Assembly: GCA_947454055.1 (NCBI GenBank)
Contig: CANGIS010000023.1
Coordinates: 1 to 42,819, forward strand
Origin: Hyphomicrobiales bacterium
GTDB taxonomy: Bacteria > Pseudomonadota > Alphaproteobacteria > Rhizobiales > Beijerinckiaceae
Direction: 5' to 3'
Length of the DNA stretch: 42,819 nucleotides
Of this stretch, positions 8,655 to 16,534 are shown in pieces. Numbering within the stretch: position 1 is the stretch's first letter; the number at the start of each line of letters is the position of its first letter. Both the position numbers and the translations under genes were made by a program. A model generated the notes under the pieces. The model saw only the letters and a program-made list of their open reading frames with translations. It searched no databases and was not told the origin of the DNA.

Positions 8655-9099
8655 GTGGTGCGAATCCGCGCGGAAGGTTCATCTTGCTTCTAGGGTAGAT
8701 CAATTCCACCAGCTTGGGTCCACCCATATTGCGCCGCCACTCATCGACATCTAATCGATCCGAAGCGCCTGCGGACGATGATAGGAAGCAAAACGTCTGA
8801 CGTCACGCCGAACGCAACCGACATCTTCACCGACCTTAGCTAACCCCTGGACGATGTTTGCCACGGGCTCGACGCGTAGCCCCAGCCGCTGTGACCCATC
8901 AGGCACACGGTGGCCTATGCGATGGTATCGAACCGCGCCGGTAACCTTGGGCGGGCGAGCCCGAGCAGACGCGCTCCCATCCGAGTGCAATGATATCCGA
9001 AGGCTCATCGAAAGTAGGGTCAAGATCGACCTGCGCAACGCGCTGTCTGCGCCATGAACGCAACGCGTTAACCTCCGCAAACAGTCTCTTGTTAAGAAT
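8655..9099. other. 445-bp region without a recognisable gene
   Basis: No reading frame here resembles a protein I know. The longest open frame on the minus strand (8751-9161) runs through the tRNA-Glu gene and is therefore unlikely to be real. The segment lies between the GC-rich amine oxidase/DUF938 pair and tRNA-Glu and may be eroded mobile-element or intergenic DNA, but I see no terminal repeats or transposase motif. The DUF938 promoter should lie at its left end. Confidence 0.5.
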
Positions 9100-9175
9100 T
9101 GGCGCTCCCAAGGGGAGTCGAACCCCTGTTTTCGCCGTGAGAGGGCGACGTCCTGGGCCACTAGACGATAGGAGC
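9100..9175 (-). tRNA. tRNA-Glu (anticodon CTC)
   Basis: A 76-nt cloverleaf is readable on the minus strand with an encoded CCA (bases 9102-9100). The acceptor stem pairs GCTCCTA with TGGGAGC (one G-U), with G as discriminator. The anticodon arm is TCGCC-CTCTCAC-GGCGA with CTC as anticodon, and the T-arm contains GGTTCGACTC. A good promoter lies directly upstream at 9202-9230. Its 3' side faces the GC-rich patch to the left, so it may have served as an integration target; no duplicated tRNA end was found in the window. Confidence 0.95.
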
Positions 9176-9201
9176 GTTAAGCGCTTGAAGCGGACGCCCT
9201 T

Positions 9202-9230
9202 CCTATAGCCTTCGTATCGCGGCCCGTCAA
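9202..9230 (-). promoter_or_regulatory. Sigma-70-type promoter of tRNA-Glu
   Basis: On the minus strand TTGACG (9225-9230) and TATAGG (9202-9207) are separated by exactly 17 bp (9208-9224). The -10 ends about 26 bp before the tRNA 5' end, leaving a short leader as expected for a tRNA gene. Confidence 0.7.
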
Positions 9231-9320
9231 ACCGTTGATTGACGCCCTTGTGTTTTGTCGGCTCGCCGATCACACGATTTGGTTCGCCCTTGGCGGCTAC
9301 TGTGTGCTAATGGGCTGGTT

Positions 9321-10385
9321 ATGCGTAAAAATAAAATGTTTGTTGAGGATGTTGTTGCTCCCGTGGTGGAAGTGGCGGCGATTGATCCGGTGGCTTTGTC
9401 CGCCGATGGTCCCCTTGTGGTTGTGACCGAAGAGGCTGGCGAGCGGCTCGATCGTTTTCTAGCACGGCGCTTGCCGGAACATTCGCGGACACGACTGAAA
9501 GCGCTTGTGTTGGAGGGGCATGTTCGCGTCGGCGATAAAGTCGCCACCGATCCGGGCGCCAAGCTGGCGGTCGGCGCTCTTGTTGCCATCCTTTTGCCCG
9601 AGGCGGCACCGCCTGAACCTGCCGGCGAACCGATTCCTCTTGTCGTTGTTTATGAAGATGACGATCTTTTGGTGATCGACAAGCCAGCCGGCTTGGTCGT
9701 TCATCCCGCATCGGGCCATGAGACCGGCACGCTGGTCAACGCGCTTATTGCGCATTGCGGGGATAGCCTGTCCGGCATCGGGGGCGTGAAACGACCCGGT
9801 ATCGTCCATCGCCTCGACAAGGACACTTCAGGTCTCTTGGTCGTCGCCAAGAACGATTTTGCCCATAAGCGGCTCGCTGACCAATTTGCCGATCACGGCC
9901 GGACGGGGCCATTGCAGCGGGCCTATTCGGCACTGGTTTGGGGCGTGCCATCCCGTCCGCATGGCGCTATTGATGCGCCGATCGACCGTTCCAATACGCA
10001 TCGCGAGCGCATGGCCGTCGTCAAGCCCGGCAAAGGCCGCGAGGCGATCACCCATTTCAGCGTCGAGGAAACCTTTGTCGATCGCGAAGGAGCGCCGGTT
10101 GCAGCCCTTGTGACCTGTCGGCTTGAAACCGGCCGAACCCATCAGATCCGCGTCCATATGGCGCATATCGGGCATGCTTTGCTGGGTGATCCGGTCTATG
10201 GCTCGGGAATGCGGACAAAAGCGACACGGCTTGATGAGCCTGCCAGACGCGCCGTTGAAACTTTCCCGCGTCAGGCGCTGCATGCAAGGGAACTCGGCTT
10301 CCTCCATCCGCGTTCGAAACAGGAATTGTTGTTTGAAAGCAATCCACCGGAAGATTTCAGCGTATTGATAAGCGCACTGCGTTAA
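9321..10385 (+). CDS. rluD: RluA/RluD-family ribosomal RNA pseudouridine synthase
   Basis: Cytoplasmic enzyme converting specific uridines in 23S rRNA to pseudouridine. An N-terminal S4 RNA-binding domain (GERLDRFLARRLPEHSRTRL) is followed by the catalytic domain with the signature PGIVHRLDKDTSGLLVVAK; the catalytic Asp is residue 166 counted from ATG 9321. The late block TGRTHQIRVHMAHIGHALLGD is also typical. The start at 9321 (MRKNKMF) is preferred; ATG 9336 is an alternative and 9255 would add residues unlike the family. It stands directly before rpoH, as in many Hyphomicrobiales. RluD specificity versus RluC/RluA is inferred from the S4 domain and context. Confidence 0.9.
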   Translation: MRKNKMFVEDVVAPVVEVAAIDPVALSADGPLVVVTEEAGERLDRFLARRLPEHSRTRLKALVLEGHVRVGDKVATDPGAKLAVGALVAILLPEAAPPEPAGEPIPLVVVYEDDDLLVIDKPAGLVVHPASGHETGTLVNALIAHCGDSLSGIGGVKRPGIVHRLDKDTSGLLVVAKNDFAHKRLADQFADHGRTGPLQRAYSALVWGVPSRPHGAIDAPIDRSNTHRERMAVVKPGKGREAITHFSVEETFVDREGAPVAALVTCRLETGRTHQIRVHMAHIGHALLGDPVYGSGMRTKATRLDEPARRAVETFPRQALHARELGFLHPRSKQELLFESNPPEDFSVLISALR

Positions 10386-10401
10386 GGATCGCGCTGATCG
10401 A

Positions 10402-10415
10402 TTGCAAAATTGCAA
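10402..10415. repeat. Palindromic TTGCAA-AA-TTGCAA upstream of rpoH
   Basis: Two self-complementary TTGCAA hexamers are separated by 2 bp, about 120 bp upstream of the rpoH start and just after the rluD stop. It resembles a dimeric regulator site in form. I recognise no regulator for it, and a chance occurrence in this AT-richer gap is possible. Confidence 0.4.
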
Positions 10416-10537
10416 GCCAAATGTCGTGTTTGCCCTCTTTCGGTCATTTTGTTGCGCACTATATGGTTCGAAACGGAAGCTCGGCCGTAAAGTGATCCGT
10501 CGGATTGCCCGGTCTTGGTTTCCCAACGGAGGATAAG

Positions 10538-11458
10538 ATGGCTTCGTCGCCCATGCCTATGATGTCTGCGGAAGGGGGACTCTCGCGCTATTTGGCCGAA
10601 ATCCGTCGTTTTCCCATGCTTCAGCCGCAGGAAGAGTTCATGCTCGCTAAGCGCTGGCGGGAACATGATGACGCAGAAGCTGCCCATCGTCTGGTGACGT
10701 CACATCTTCGCCTCGTGGCCAAGATTGCCATGGGGTATCGCGGCTATGGTCTGCCGATCGGTGAAGTGATTTCCGAAGGTAATGTCGGCCTGATGCAGGC
10801 GGTGAAGCGGTTCGAGCCTGATAAAGGTTTCAGGCTTGCCACCTATGCCATGTGGTGGATCAAGGCCGCCATCCAGGAATATATTTTGCGTTCGTGGTCG
10901 CTCGTCAAAATGGGCACAACGGCCAATCAGAAAAAGCTGTTTTTCAATTTGCGCAAAGCCAAGAGCCAGATTTTGGCGCTTGGCGAGGGCGATATGCGTC
11001 CCGATCAGGTCAAGGTTATTGCGACCAAGCTAGGCGTAGAAGAGCGGGAAGTGGTAGAAATGAACCGCCGTCTGGGTGGTGATTCCTCGCTTAACTCGCC
11101 GCTGCGTGCGGATGGTGACGGCGATGGCGAATGGCAGGATTGGCTGGTCGATGACTCGCCAAGCCAGGAGACCATTCTGGCGGACGATCAGGAATCGTCC
11201 TGGCGGCATGCTGCCCTGCAAGGCGCGATGGCAGTGCTTAATCCGCGCGAGCGCCGGATCTTCGAGGCCCGCCGCTTGGCTGAAGATCCGATCACGCTCG
11301 AAGAGTTGTCCGAAGAGTTTGATGTGTCGCGCGAGCGCGTCCGTCAGATCGAGGTCAGGGCGTTTGAAAAGGTCCAACAGGCGGTCCGCGAGCAGATGGT
11401 TGCGCGGGAGGCCATTACCTCGACGGCAATGGCAACGATGGCGCTGCCGGCGCGCTGA
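10538..11458 (+). CDS. rpoH: RNA polymerase heat-shock sigma factor RpoH (sigma-32)
   Basis: 306-residue alternative sigma factor directing RNA polymerase to heat-shock and stress promoters. Region 1.2/2 is visible (LSRYLAEIRRFPML, AHRLVTSHLRLVAKIA, FEPDKGFRLATYAMWWIKAAIQEYILRSWSLVK). The RpoH box, diagnostic for this subfamily, follows (NQKKLFFNLRKAKSQI, about residues 127-142). Region 4.2 ends the protein (FDVSRERVRQIEVRAFEKVQ). ATG 10538 is supported by GGAGG at 10528-10532. The gap after rluD (152 bp) suggests its own promoter. Alphaproteobacteria often have two rpoH copies; only one is seen here. Confidence 0.97.
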   Translation: MASSPMPMMSAEGGLSRYLAEIRRFPMLQPQEEFMLAKRWREHDDAEAAHRLVTSHLRLVAKIAMGYRGYGLPIGEVISEGNVGLMQAVKRFEPDKGFRLATYAMWWIKAAIQEYILRSWSLVKMGTTANQKKLFFNLRKAKSQILALGEGDMRPDQVKVIATKLGVEEREVVEMNRRLGGDSSLNSPLRADGDGDGEWQDWLVDDSPSQETILADDQESSWRHAALQGAMAVLNPRERRIFEARRLAEDPITLEELSEEFDVSRERVRQIEVRAFEKVQQAVREQMVAREAITSTAMATMALPAR

Positions 11459-11471
11459 GGGGCGCGCGGGG

Positions 11472-13076
11472 CTATTGCCAGGTTTGCATCGCGTCCTCGA
11501 AGACGCGTTCGCCGGGTTTGCCTTTTTCAAACAAGAGCAAGGCGCGTTTGCCATTGGCATAGCGCATCGGCACGAGAAACCAGCTGCGGTCTCGGAGCAG
11601 GTCGATATTGTGCTTCATATCGCTCGGCAGGGCGTTAAGGCCGATCAGAAACACATTGTCGGCCACCGGAACCGCAATGCCGGCAAGCGTGGTACCGCGT
11701 GCTTTTTCGTCAACGCGCAATTCCGGGACGCTGATGTCGCGAATTTTGCCGTTCGGATTGTCGGGCGACGGTGTCATCGTGATTTCGATGAGATGGGCAT
11801 TGGCCGAACTCGGATCGCGGTTCCGCCGGAAGACGAGACTTGCCGATAGCCCCGCATCCGGCAAATCGATGGTCGCGCGCGCACCGATATCGGACGTATT
11901 GCTCAACGTCGAACGTAGGGTTTCCAGCTTCCATGTGACGCGGCCCATGGTGCGCTTCGGATCCCCTAAACCACCCGGTGGCTCTTCGAGCAAGATGGCC
12001 CGTTGGATAAGCACTTCCTGCTCGCCATTATCGGAGGCTTGAGCCATTCCGTTCGCCGACGGGGCACCCGATTGTGCATCGGTGGCTTTGGTGCTTTCGT
12101 CGACCACGAGGGGAAGGCGGTCCAAGATTTTTTGCTCGGCTGTGGTGACGTCGGCGACCGGAGTTTGGCCGCGATTGGCGATCCGTTCGGCACTTCGCTG
12201 CGATAAATATTCAGCAATACCTCCAATCGCCGATGCCAGCGCCAGAATGACAAGGGCCAGAATGCCGATGCGGAGCCATAGTCCTTTCGCGTGTTGGGTC
12301 AGTCTCGCGCCCAAGGGCCTGATCCCGCCTTGCGACGGAAGGCCGGGGCGCAGGTCAACGGACTTTTCAGCCACGGCCTGTTCCTGGTCCGGAAACCGAT
12401 CGGTAGGCGGGTTAAGGGACACTTCGTCGTCCGGTAGGGCCTTATGGGTAGCGTCGCTGTCAACCCCCTCGGCGGGTAGCGGATAGGATGGGCGGTTGGT
12501 GAGCGGAAGTGTATCGGGCAACCGGTCATCGGGCAGTACGGTCTCGGAAAGATCCGGTTCCGGTTCGACCGCTTCCCCGGATGGGGAGGAGACAAACACC
12601 CCTGGCGGCGGTGCGGATGGCAATCGAACGGAATTCTGCGCCACTATGGCAGGCGATGGGGCAAGCGTTTGATCGGAGGTGGCCGGATCATCTGCCGGTA
12701 TCGTGGCAGGCTCCACGGGTGAAGCAACATCGGTATGGGCCGGTTCAGCCTGTTCAAGACGGTCTGGGACGCGGGCAGGCTCGAGCGGAGCCGGAGCGGG
12801 TTTCTCCAAGGGCTCGGTAAACGTGGCTGCGGCTTTGGGCTGGGCCGGCGTGTTCTGCTTCCGGCTATTGATGATGCCTCGCTCGACGCGCCGAATGGCG
12901 GCCTCGAGATTGATCCGTTCCTTCAAAATGTCCTTATCGCTGCGGGGCGGTTCAGCCGCCCGCAATTGCTGGTCAAGCATTTTGACCAGCCGCTCGTAAA
13001 CCACCTTTCGCTCATCCGGAGAGGCGTTGGCCAGTGGCTCAATGGTAGGTGAGATAAGTGCGTAATAATCGACCAT
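11472..13076 (-). CDS. Proline-rich single-pass membrane protein, function unknown
   Basis: 534 residues in three parts. Residues 1-75 form a charged helical region (DERKVVYERLVKMLDQQLRA, LEAAIRRVERGI) that looks like a conserved cytoplasmic domain. Residues 76-265 are a low-complexity Pro/Ala/Glu-rich linker. A single membrane helix lies at about 266-290 (IGILALVILALASAIGGIA), followed by a compact C-terminal domain (about 340-534) with mixed strands, ending FEDAMQTWQ. This points to a cytoplasmic N-terminus and a periplasmic C-terminus. Similar proteins lie between rpoH and purA in related genomes as I remember them. It converges with rpoH with only 13 bp between stops. No enzymatic motif recognised. 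Confidence 0.8.
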   Translation of the reverse strand: MVDYYALISPTIEPLANASPDERKVVYERLVKMLDQQLRAAEPPRSDKDILKERINLEAAIRRVERGIINSRKQNTPAQPKAAATFTEPLEKPAPAPLEPARVPDRLEQAEPAHTDVASPVEPATIPADDPATSDQTLAPSPAIVAQNSVRLPSAPPPGVFVSSPSGEAVEPEPDLSETVLPDDRLPDTLPLTNRPSYPLPAEGVDSDATHKALPDDEVSLNPPTDRFPDQEQAVAEKSVDLRPGLPSQGGIRPLGARLTQHAKGLWLRIGILALVILALASAIGGIAEYLSQRSAERIANRGQTPVADVTTAEQKILDRLPLVVDESTKATDAQSGAPSANGMAQASDNGEQEVLIQRAILLEEPPGGLGDPKRTMGRVTWKLETLRSTLSNTSDIGARATIDLPDAGLSASLVFRRNRDPSSANAHLIEITMTPSPDNPNGKIRDISVPELRVDEKARGTTLAGIAVPVADNVFLIGLNALPSDMKHNIDLLRDRSWFLVPMRYANGKRALLLFEKGKPGERVFEDAMQTWQ

Positions 13077-13108
13077 TACGCCGTCTTCACGATGAACGGT
13101 TCAGAGCG

Positions 13109-14401
13109 TCAAGCCTCAAATGGGTTCTGCACGAGAATTGTGTCATCCCGTTCTGGACTTGTCGAGACCAATGCAACCGGCGCACCAATCAGTTCCTCGA
13201 TCCGGCGAACATATTTGATGGCTTGTGCCGGCAAATCCTTCCAGGAACGTGCACCGCCCGTAACCCCTTCCCAGCCCTCGAATGTCTCGTAAATAGCCTC
13301 GACCCGGGCCTGCTGCGCCTGGCTTGCCGGCAGATAATCAATCTCATGGCCGTCGAGGCGATAGCCGGTGCAGATCTTGATTTCGTCGAACCCATCGAGA
13401 ATATCGAGCTTGGTCAATGCAATGCCGTTGATGCCCGAAGTACGGACGGTCTGGCGCACCAGCACCGCATCAAACCAGCCGCAGCGGCGCTTGCGGCCGG
13501 TGACCGTGCCAAATTCATGGCCGTTAATGCCGATCCGTTCGCCGATTTCGTCGTGCAATTCGGTCGGGAAGGGGCCTTCGCCGACGCGTGTCGTATAGGC
13601 CTTTGCAATACCGAGCACATAGCCGACCTGGCCCGGCCCGATGCCGGAGCCGGTTGCCGCTTGTCCGGCGACAGTGTTGGAGGAGGTGACATAGGGGTAG
13701 GTGCCATGATCGACATCGAGCAATGCACCTTGTGCGCCCTCAAACAAAATACGCTTACCGGCGCGGCGCTCTTCATCCATCAACCGCCACACGACATCCA
13801 TGAACGGGAGCACGCGCGGTGCGATGTCCATCAATTCCTTGATGATCGCCGCCGCCTCAAATTCCGGCAGCCCTGCACCACGGCGAAGCGCGTTGTGGTG
13901 GAGGAGAAGACGCTCGACGCGGGCGGGCAGCGCATCGGGCTCGGCAAGGTCCATCAGACGGATCGCGCGCCGGCCGACCTTGTCTTCATAAGCCGGACCG
14001 ATGCCGCGTTTGGTCGTGCCGATCGTGGTGCCGACAGGTCCCGATTCCCGCAAACCGTCCAGTTCGCGGTGCACCGACAAAATCAACGCCACATTCTCCG
14101 CAACGCGAAGATTGTCCCGATTGATGATGACGCCTTGCTTGGCCAGCCGGTCGATCTCGGCGGCCAGCGCGTAGGGGTCAAGCACCACGCCATTGCCGAT
14201 GATCCCGAGTTTGCCGGGCCGAACGACGCCGGAAGGCAGCAATGAAAGCTTGTAAACATTTTCGCCGATAACGAGCGTATGGCCCGCATTATGCCCGCCT
14301 TGAAAGCGCACGACCGTATCGGCCTGCTCGGAAAGCCAGTCAACCAGCTTTCCTTTGCCTTCGTCGCCCCATTGGGCGCCAACCACGACAACGTTACCCA
14401 T
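13109..14401 (-). CDS. purA: Adenylosuccinate synthetase
   Basis: Joins IMP and aspartate using GTP, the first committed step from IMP to AMP. The 430-residue protein has the canonical start [20 protein letters not shown] with the GDEGKGK GTP-binding loop at about residues 12-18, His in NAGHT, and later signatures [38 protein letters not shown] and [20 protein letters not shown] 14401 has GAGGAAAAG just upstream; extending to 14512 would add 37 non-family residues read through a terminator. A strong terminator lies just upstream, so it is transcribed from its own promoter or by read-through. Confidence 0.98.
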   Translation of the reverse strand: MGNVVVVGAQWGDEGKGKLVDWLSEQADTVVRFQGGHNAGHTLVIGENVYKLSLLPSGVVRPGKLGIIGNGVVLDPYALAAEIDRLAKQGVIINRDNLRVAENVALILSVHRELDGLRESGPVGTTIGTTKRGIGPAYEDKVGRRAIRLMDLAEPDALPARVERLLLHHNALRRGAGLPEFEAAAIIKELMDIAPRVLPFMDVVWRLMDEERRAGKRILFEGAQGALLDVDHGTYPYVTSSNTVAGQAATGSGIGPGQVGYVLGIAKAYTTRVGEGPFPTELHDEIGERIGINGHEFGTVTGRKRRCGWFDAVLVRQTVRTSGINGIALTKLDILDGFDEIKICTGYRLDGHEIDYLPASQAQQARVEAIYETFEGWEGVTGGARSWKDLPAQAIKYVRRIEELIGAPVALVSTSPERDDTILVQNPFEA

Positions 14402-14421
14402 GCGCTTTTCCTCTCGGCAGC

Positions 14422-14466
14422 AAAAAAAAGCCCCGGTCCATCCAACAAGTCGGAGGGCCGAGGCTT
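14422..14466 (-). terminator. Rho-independent terminator after the glutamine amidotransferase gene
   Basis: On the minus strand the arms AAGCCTCGG (14458-14466) and CCGGGGCTT (14428-14436) pair with one T-G wobble, with additional pairing inside the loop, and run directly into eight T residues (14422-14429). It lies about 80 bp past the stop of the upstream gene and about 20 bp before purA. Confidence 0.85.
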
Positions 14467-14545
14467 GCGGCAGACTGATAGAGCATTTTTCGGAAAAGGG
14501 AAATTCCCCCAAGCCGAAAGCGTAGGGGAAATCTTTTCGAAAGGC

Positions 14546-15451
14546 TCAGGCCCGTCCGCGGACTGATTTGTTGGGCTTCACATAATGGGTGATGAAATTG
14601 CGAATTTCGGTCAGCCGCCGGTCCTCTTCGAGGATTTCGGCATCAAGGCCATGTTTCCACGCCAGATCAAGCCGCTTGGGGTCTTCCCCCATGGCGCGCA
14701 ATTCTTTCACATAGAGGCTGTGCTCGTCCTCCGAGCGCAAAAACCCTTCCGCCAGCAGCGTTGGTTTATAGCGGTCAAGAATAACGGAGAGTTCGACAAG
14801 GCTGAATTCCGGATGGTATTGTACACCCCAGAACACGCCGCCATCCTGCCGGATTTCGGCGGCCTGCACGGCCGTCGTGCTATTTTTTGCCAGAATGGTC
14901 ACGTCTTGGGGCAAATCGGTCACCACATCGAGATGAATGGCGGGCGAATCCCATGAGGTTGGCCGTCCCGCGAGCAGCGGATGCTGAGCGCCGGCGTCCG
15001 TCTTGATGATCTTGCGTGCAAAACCGACCTCGCGGCCCATCGGATTGGCTTGTACATCGCCGCCTGACGCCATGGCACCCATCTGCAATCCCCAGCACGA
15101 GCCGAAAACGGGCGTGCGAGATTTGAACGCGGCGCGCATCAAATCGACCTGACGCAGAATTTCCGGCGTGGCGTGATAGGCGTTGAGCGCCGATCCGGTT
15201 AAAAAGATGCCGTCATAGCCTTCAAGGCCCGCGGCATCAGGGATATTGGCACCGTCATCGGCCGGTAATGCGATGTCATAGACGGCATCTTTCTCGATGC
15301 CTTGCAGCACCGCACCATAGGATTCCGCATAGGTTTTGCCGTATGTTTCCCGGTGGCGTTCCCGCGGGCCTTTGACATTACCTTCGACGACCAGAAATCT
15401 GAGAGACATTGGGTGTGTTTCCGCTGCTTGATTCATATTTTGTCTCTTCAT
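14546..15451 (-). CDS. Class I glutamine amidotransferase (GMP synthase-like)
   Basis: 301-residue cytoplasmic protein with a triad-type glutaminase domain. The nucleophile elbow is GSCWGLQ (Cys119); the His and Glu of the triad are in VQYHPEFS (His213, Glu215). The oxyanion-side GIFLTGSALNAYHA motif is also present. An extra C-terminal helical region of about 80 residues (EDEHSLYVKELRAMGEDPKRL...) follows the domain. It lacks the synthetase half of GuaA, so it is one of the stand-alone amidotransferases that may deaminate or transfer ammonia to an unknown acceptor. The start could be residue 6 (MNQAAET). A strong terminator follows the gene. It diverges from the EamA exporter gene. Confidence 0.85.
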   Translation of the reverse strand: MKRQNMNQAAETHPMSLRFLVVEGNVKGPRERHRETYGKTYAESYGAVLQGIEKDAVYDIALPADDGANIPDAAGLEGYDGIFLTGSALNAYHATPEILRQVDLMRAAFKSRTPVFGSCWGLQMGAMASGGDVQANPMGREVGFARKIIKTDAGAQHPLLAGRPTSWDSPAIHLDVVTDLPQDVTILAKNSTTAVQAAEIRQDGGVFWGVQYHPEFSLVELSVILDRYKPTLLAEGFLRSEDEHSLYVKELRAMGEDPKRLDLAWKHGLDAEILEEDRRLTEIRNFITHYVKPNKSVRGRA

Positions 15452-15613
15452 AGCATGGCTTGAAATCGGGCGGCACGCAGAAAAATTGAATCACCCCGTC
15501 TCAATTTGCGCAAAACCCCGCGTGCTTCACCCGACACGGGTGTCGCGTACCGCGATGCAGCCCTGTCATTGGCCGACTTGCCCGAAACACCAAACCGGTC
15601 CAGAAGACACGAC

Positions 15614-16528
15614 ATGAACAGCTTCTTTTCTGCCCCGTTTCGAAAACTGGGTGCCAATCCCTATCTGCTCCTGATTTTGACCATGCTGATGTGGAGCGGG
15701 AATGGCATTGCCGGAAGGCTGGCGGTCGGCGAAGTGTCGCCCATGGTGATTGTGACCATGCGCTGGTTGCTGGTGTCGATCATCCTCTTCGTTTTTGCCC
15801 ATCGGCAGATTGTGCAGGATTGGCAGGTGCTTAAGCATCACCTTCCGCTTGTCGCCTTTGGTGGGGTCTTCGGCTTTACGGTGTTTAATGCGCTGTTTTA
15901 CCTTGCCGCCCATCATACAAGCGGCGTGAACATGACAATTTTGCAGGGTTCGTTGCCGATTTTTGTCCTGCTTGGTGCGACGCTGGTTTTCAGGGGCAGC
16001 ACTACACGGTTGCAGTGGTTCGGCATTCTATTGACCCTGACGGGTGTTGCCGCGGTTGCTTCGCAGGGCAGTCTTGAAACGCTTTTGACGTTTTCATTCA
16101 ACATCGGTGATGTCTGGCTGGTTTTGGCTTGCCTGATTTACGCGGCCTTTACGCTCTCGTTGCGCCGCCGTCCGAAAGTATCGGGAATCGGCTTTTTCTC
16201 GGCGATGGCGATCGCTGCCTTTTTATCCTCGTTGCCTTTTTTAGGGTGGGAAGGGGTATCGGGCGATATTCAATGGCCAACCTTACGGGGCTGGGAGATT
16301 CTGGCTTTTGTCACGCTCGGCCCGTCACTGCTGGCGCAACTCTTTTTTTTGCGGGCGGTCGAATTGATCGGACCCAGCCGTGCGTCGATTTTTACCAATT
16401 TGGTGCCGATTTTCGGACCCATCATCGCCATCATCGTTCTGGGCGAAAACTTTCACCGCTATCACGCCTTGGCATTGGTGCTGGTACTTGGCGGGATCGG
16501 AATGGCGGAGTGGCGGCGTCCGACCTGA
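15614..16528 (+). CDS. EamA/DMT-superfamily transporter
   Basis: 304-residue inner-membrane protein with about ten hydrophobic segments, arranged as two EamA repeats. The first repeat starts YLLLILTMLMWSGNGIAGRLAVGEVSPMVIVTMRW and the second includes GFFSAMAIAAFLSSLPF and SRASIFTNLVPIFGPIIAIIVLGENFHRYHALALVLVLGGI, all typical of the drug/metabolite exporter family. ATG 15614 fits the family N-terminus; an upstream in-frame ATG at 15506 adds 36 polar residues. Substrate unknown. It converges with cysG, 6 bp between stops. Confidence 0.9.
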   Translation: MNSFFSAPFRKLGANPYLLLILTMLMWSGNGIAGRLAVGEVSPMVIVTMRWLLVSIILFVFAHRQIVQDWQVLKHHLPLVAFGGVFGFTVFNALFYLAAHHTSGVNMTILQGSLPIFVLLGATLVFRGSTTRLQWFGILLTLTGVAAVASQGSLETLLTFSFNIGDVWLVLACLIYAAFTLSLRRRPKVSGIGFFSAMAIAAFLSSLPFLGWEGVSGDIQWPTLRGWEILAFVTLGPSLLAQLFFLRAVELIGPSRASIFTNLVPIFGPIIAIIVLGENFHRYHALALVLVLGGIGMAEWRRPT

Positions 16529-16534
16529 CAGGCT

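Noticed and set aside
8751-9161. 136-codon minus-strand frame beside DUF938
   Set aside because: It runs through the antisense-compatible strand of tRNA-Glu itself (same strand as the tRNA), has no family resemblance and no ribosome-binding site.
13058-14245. 395-codon plus-strand open frame
   Set aside because: Antisense to purA, whose motifs are unambiguous; the composition is that of a shadow frame.
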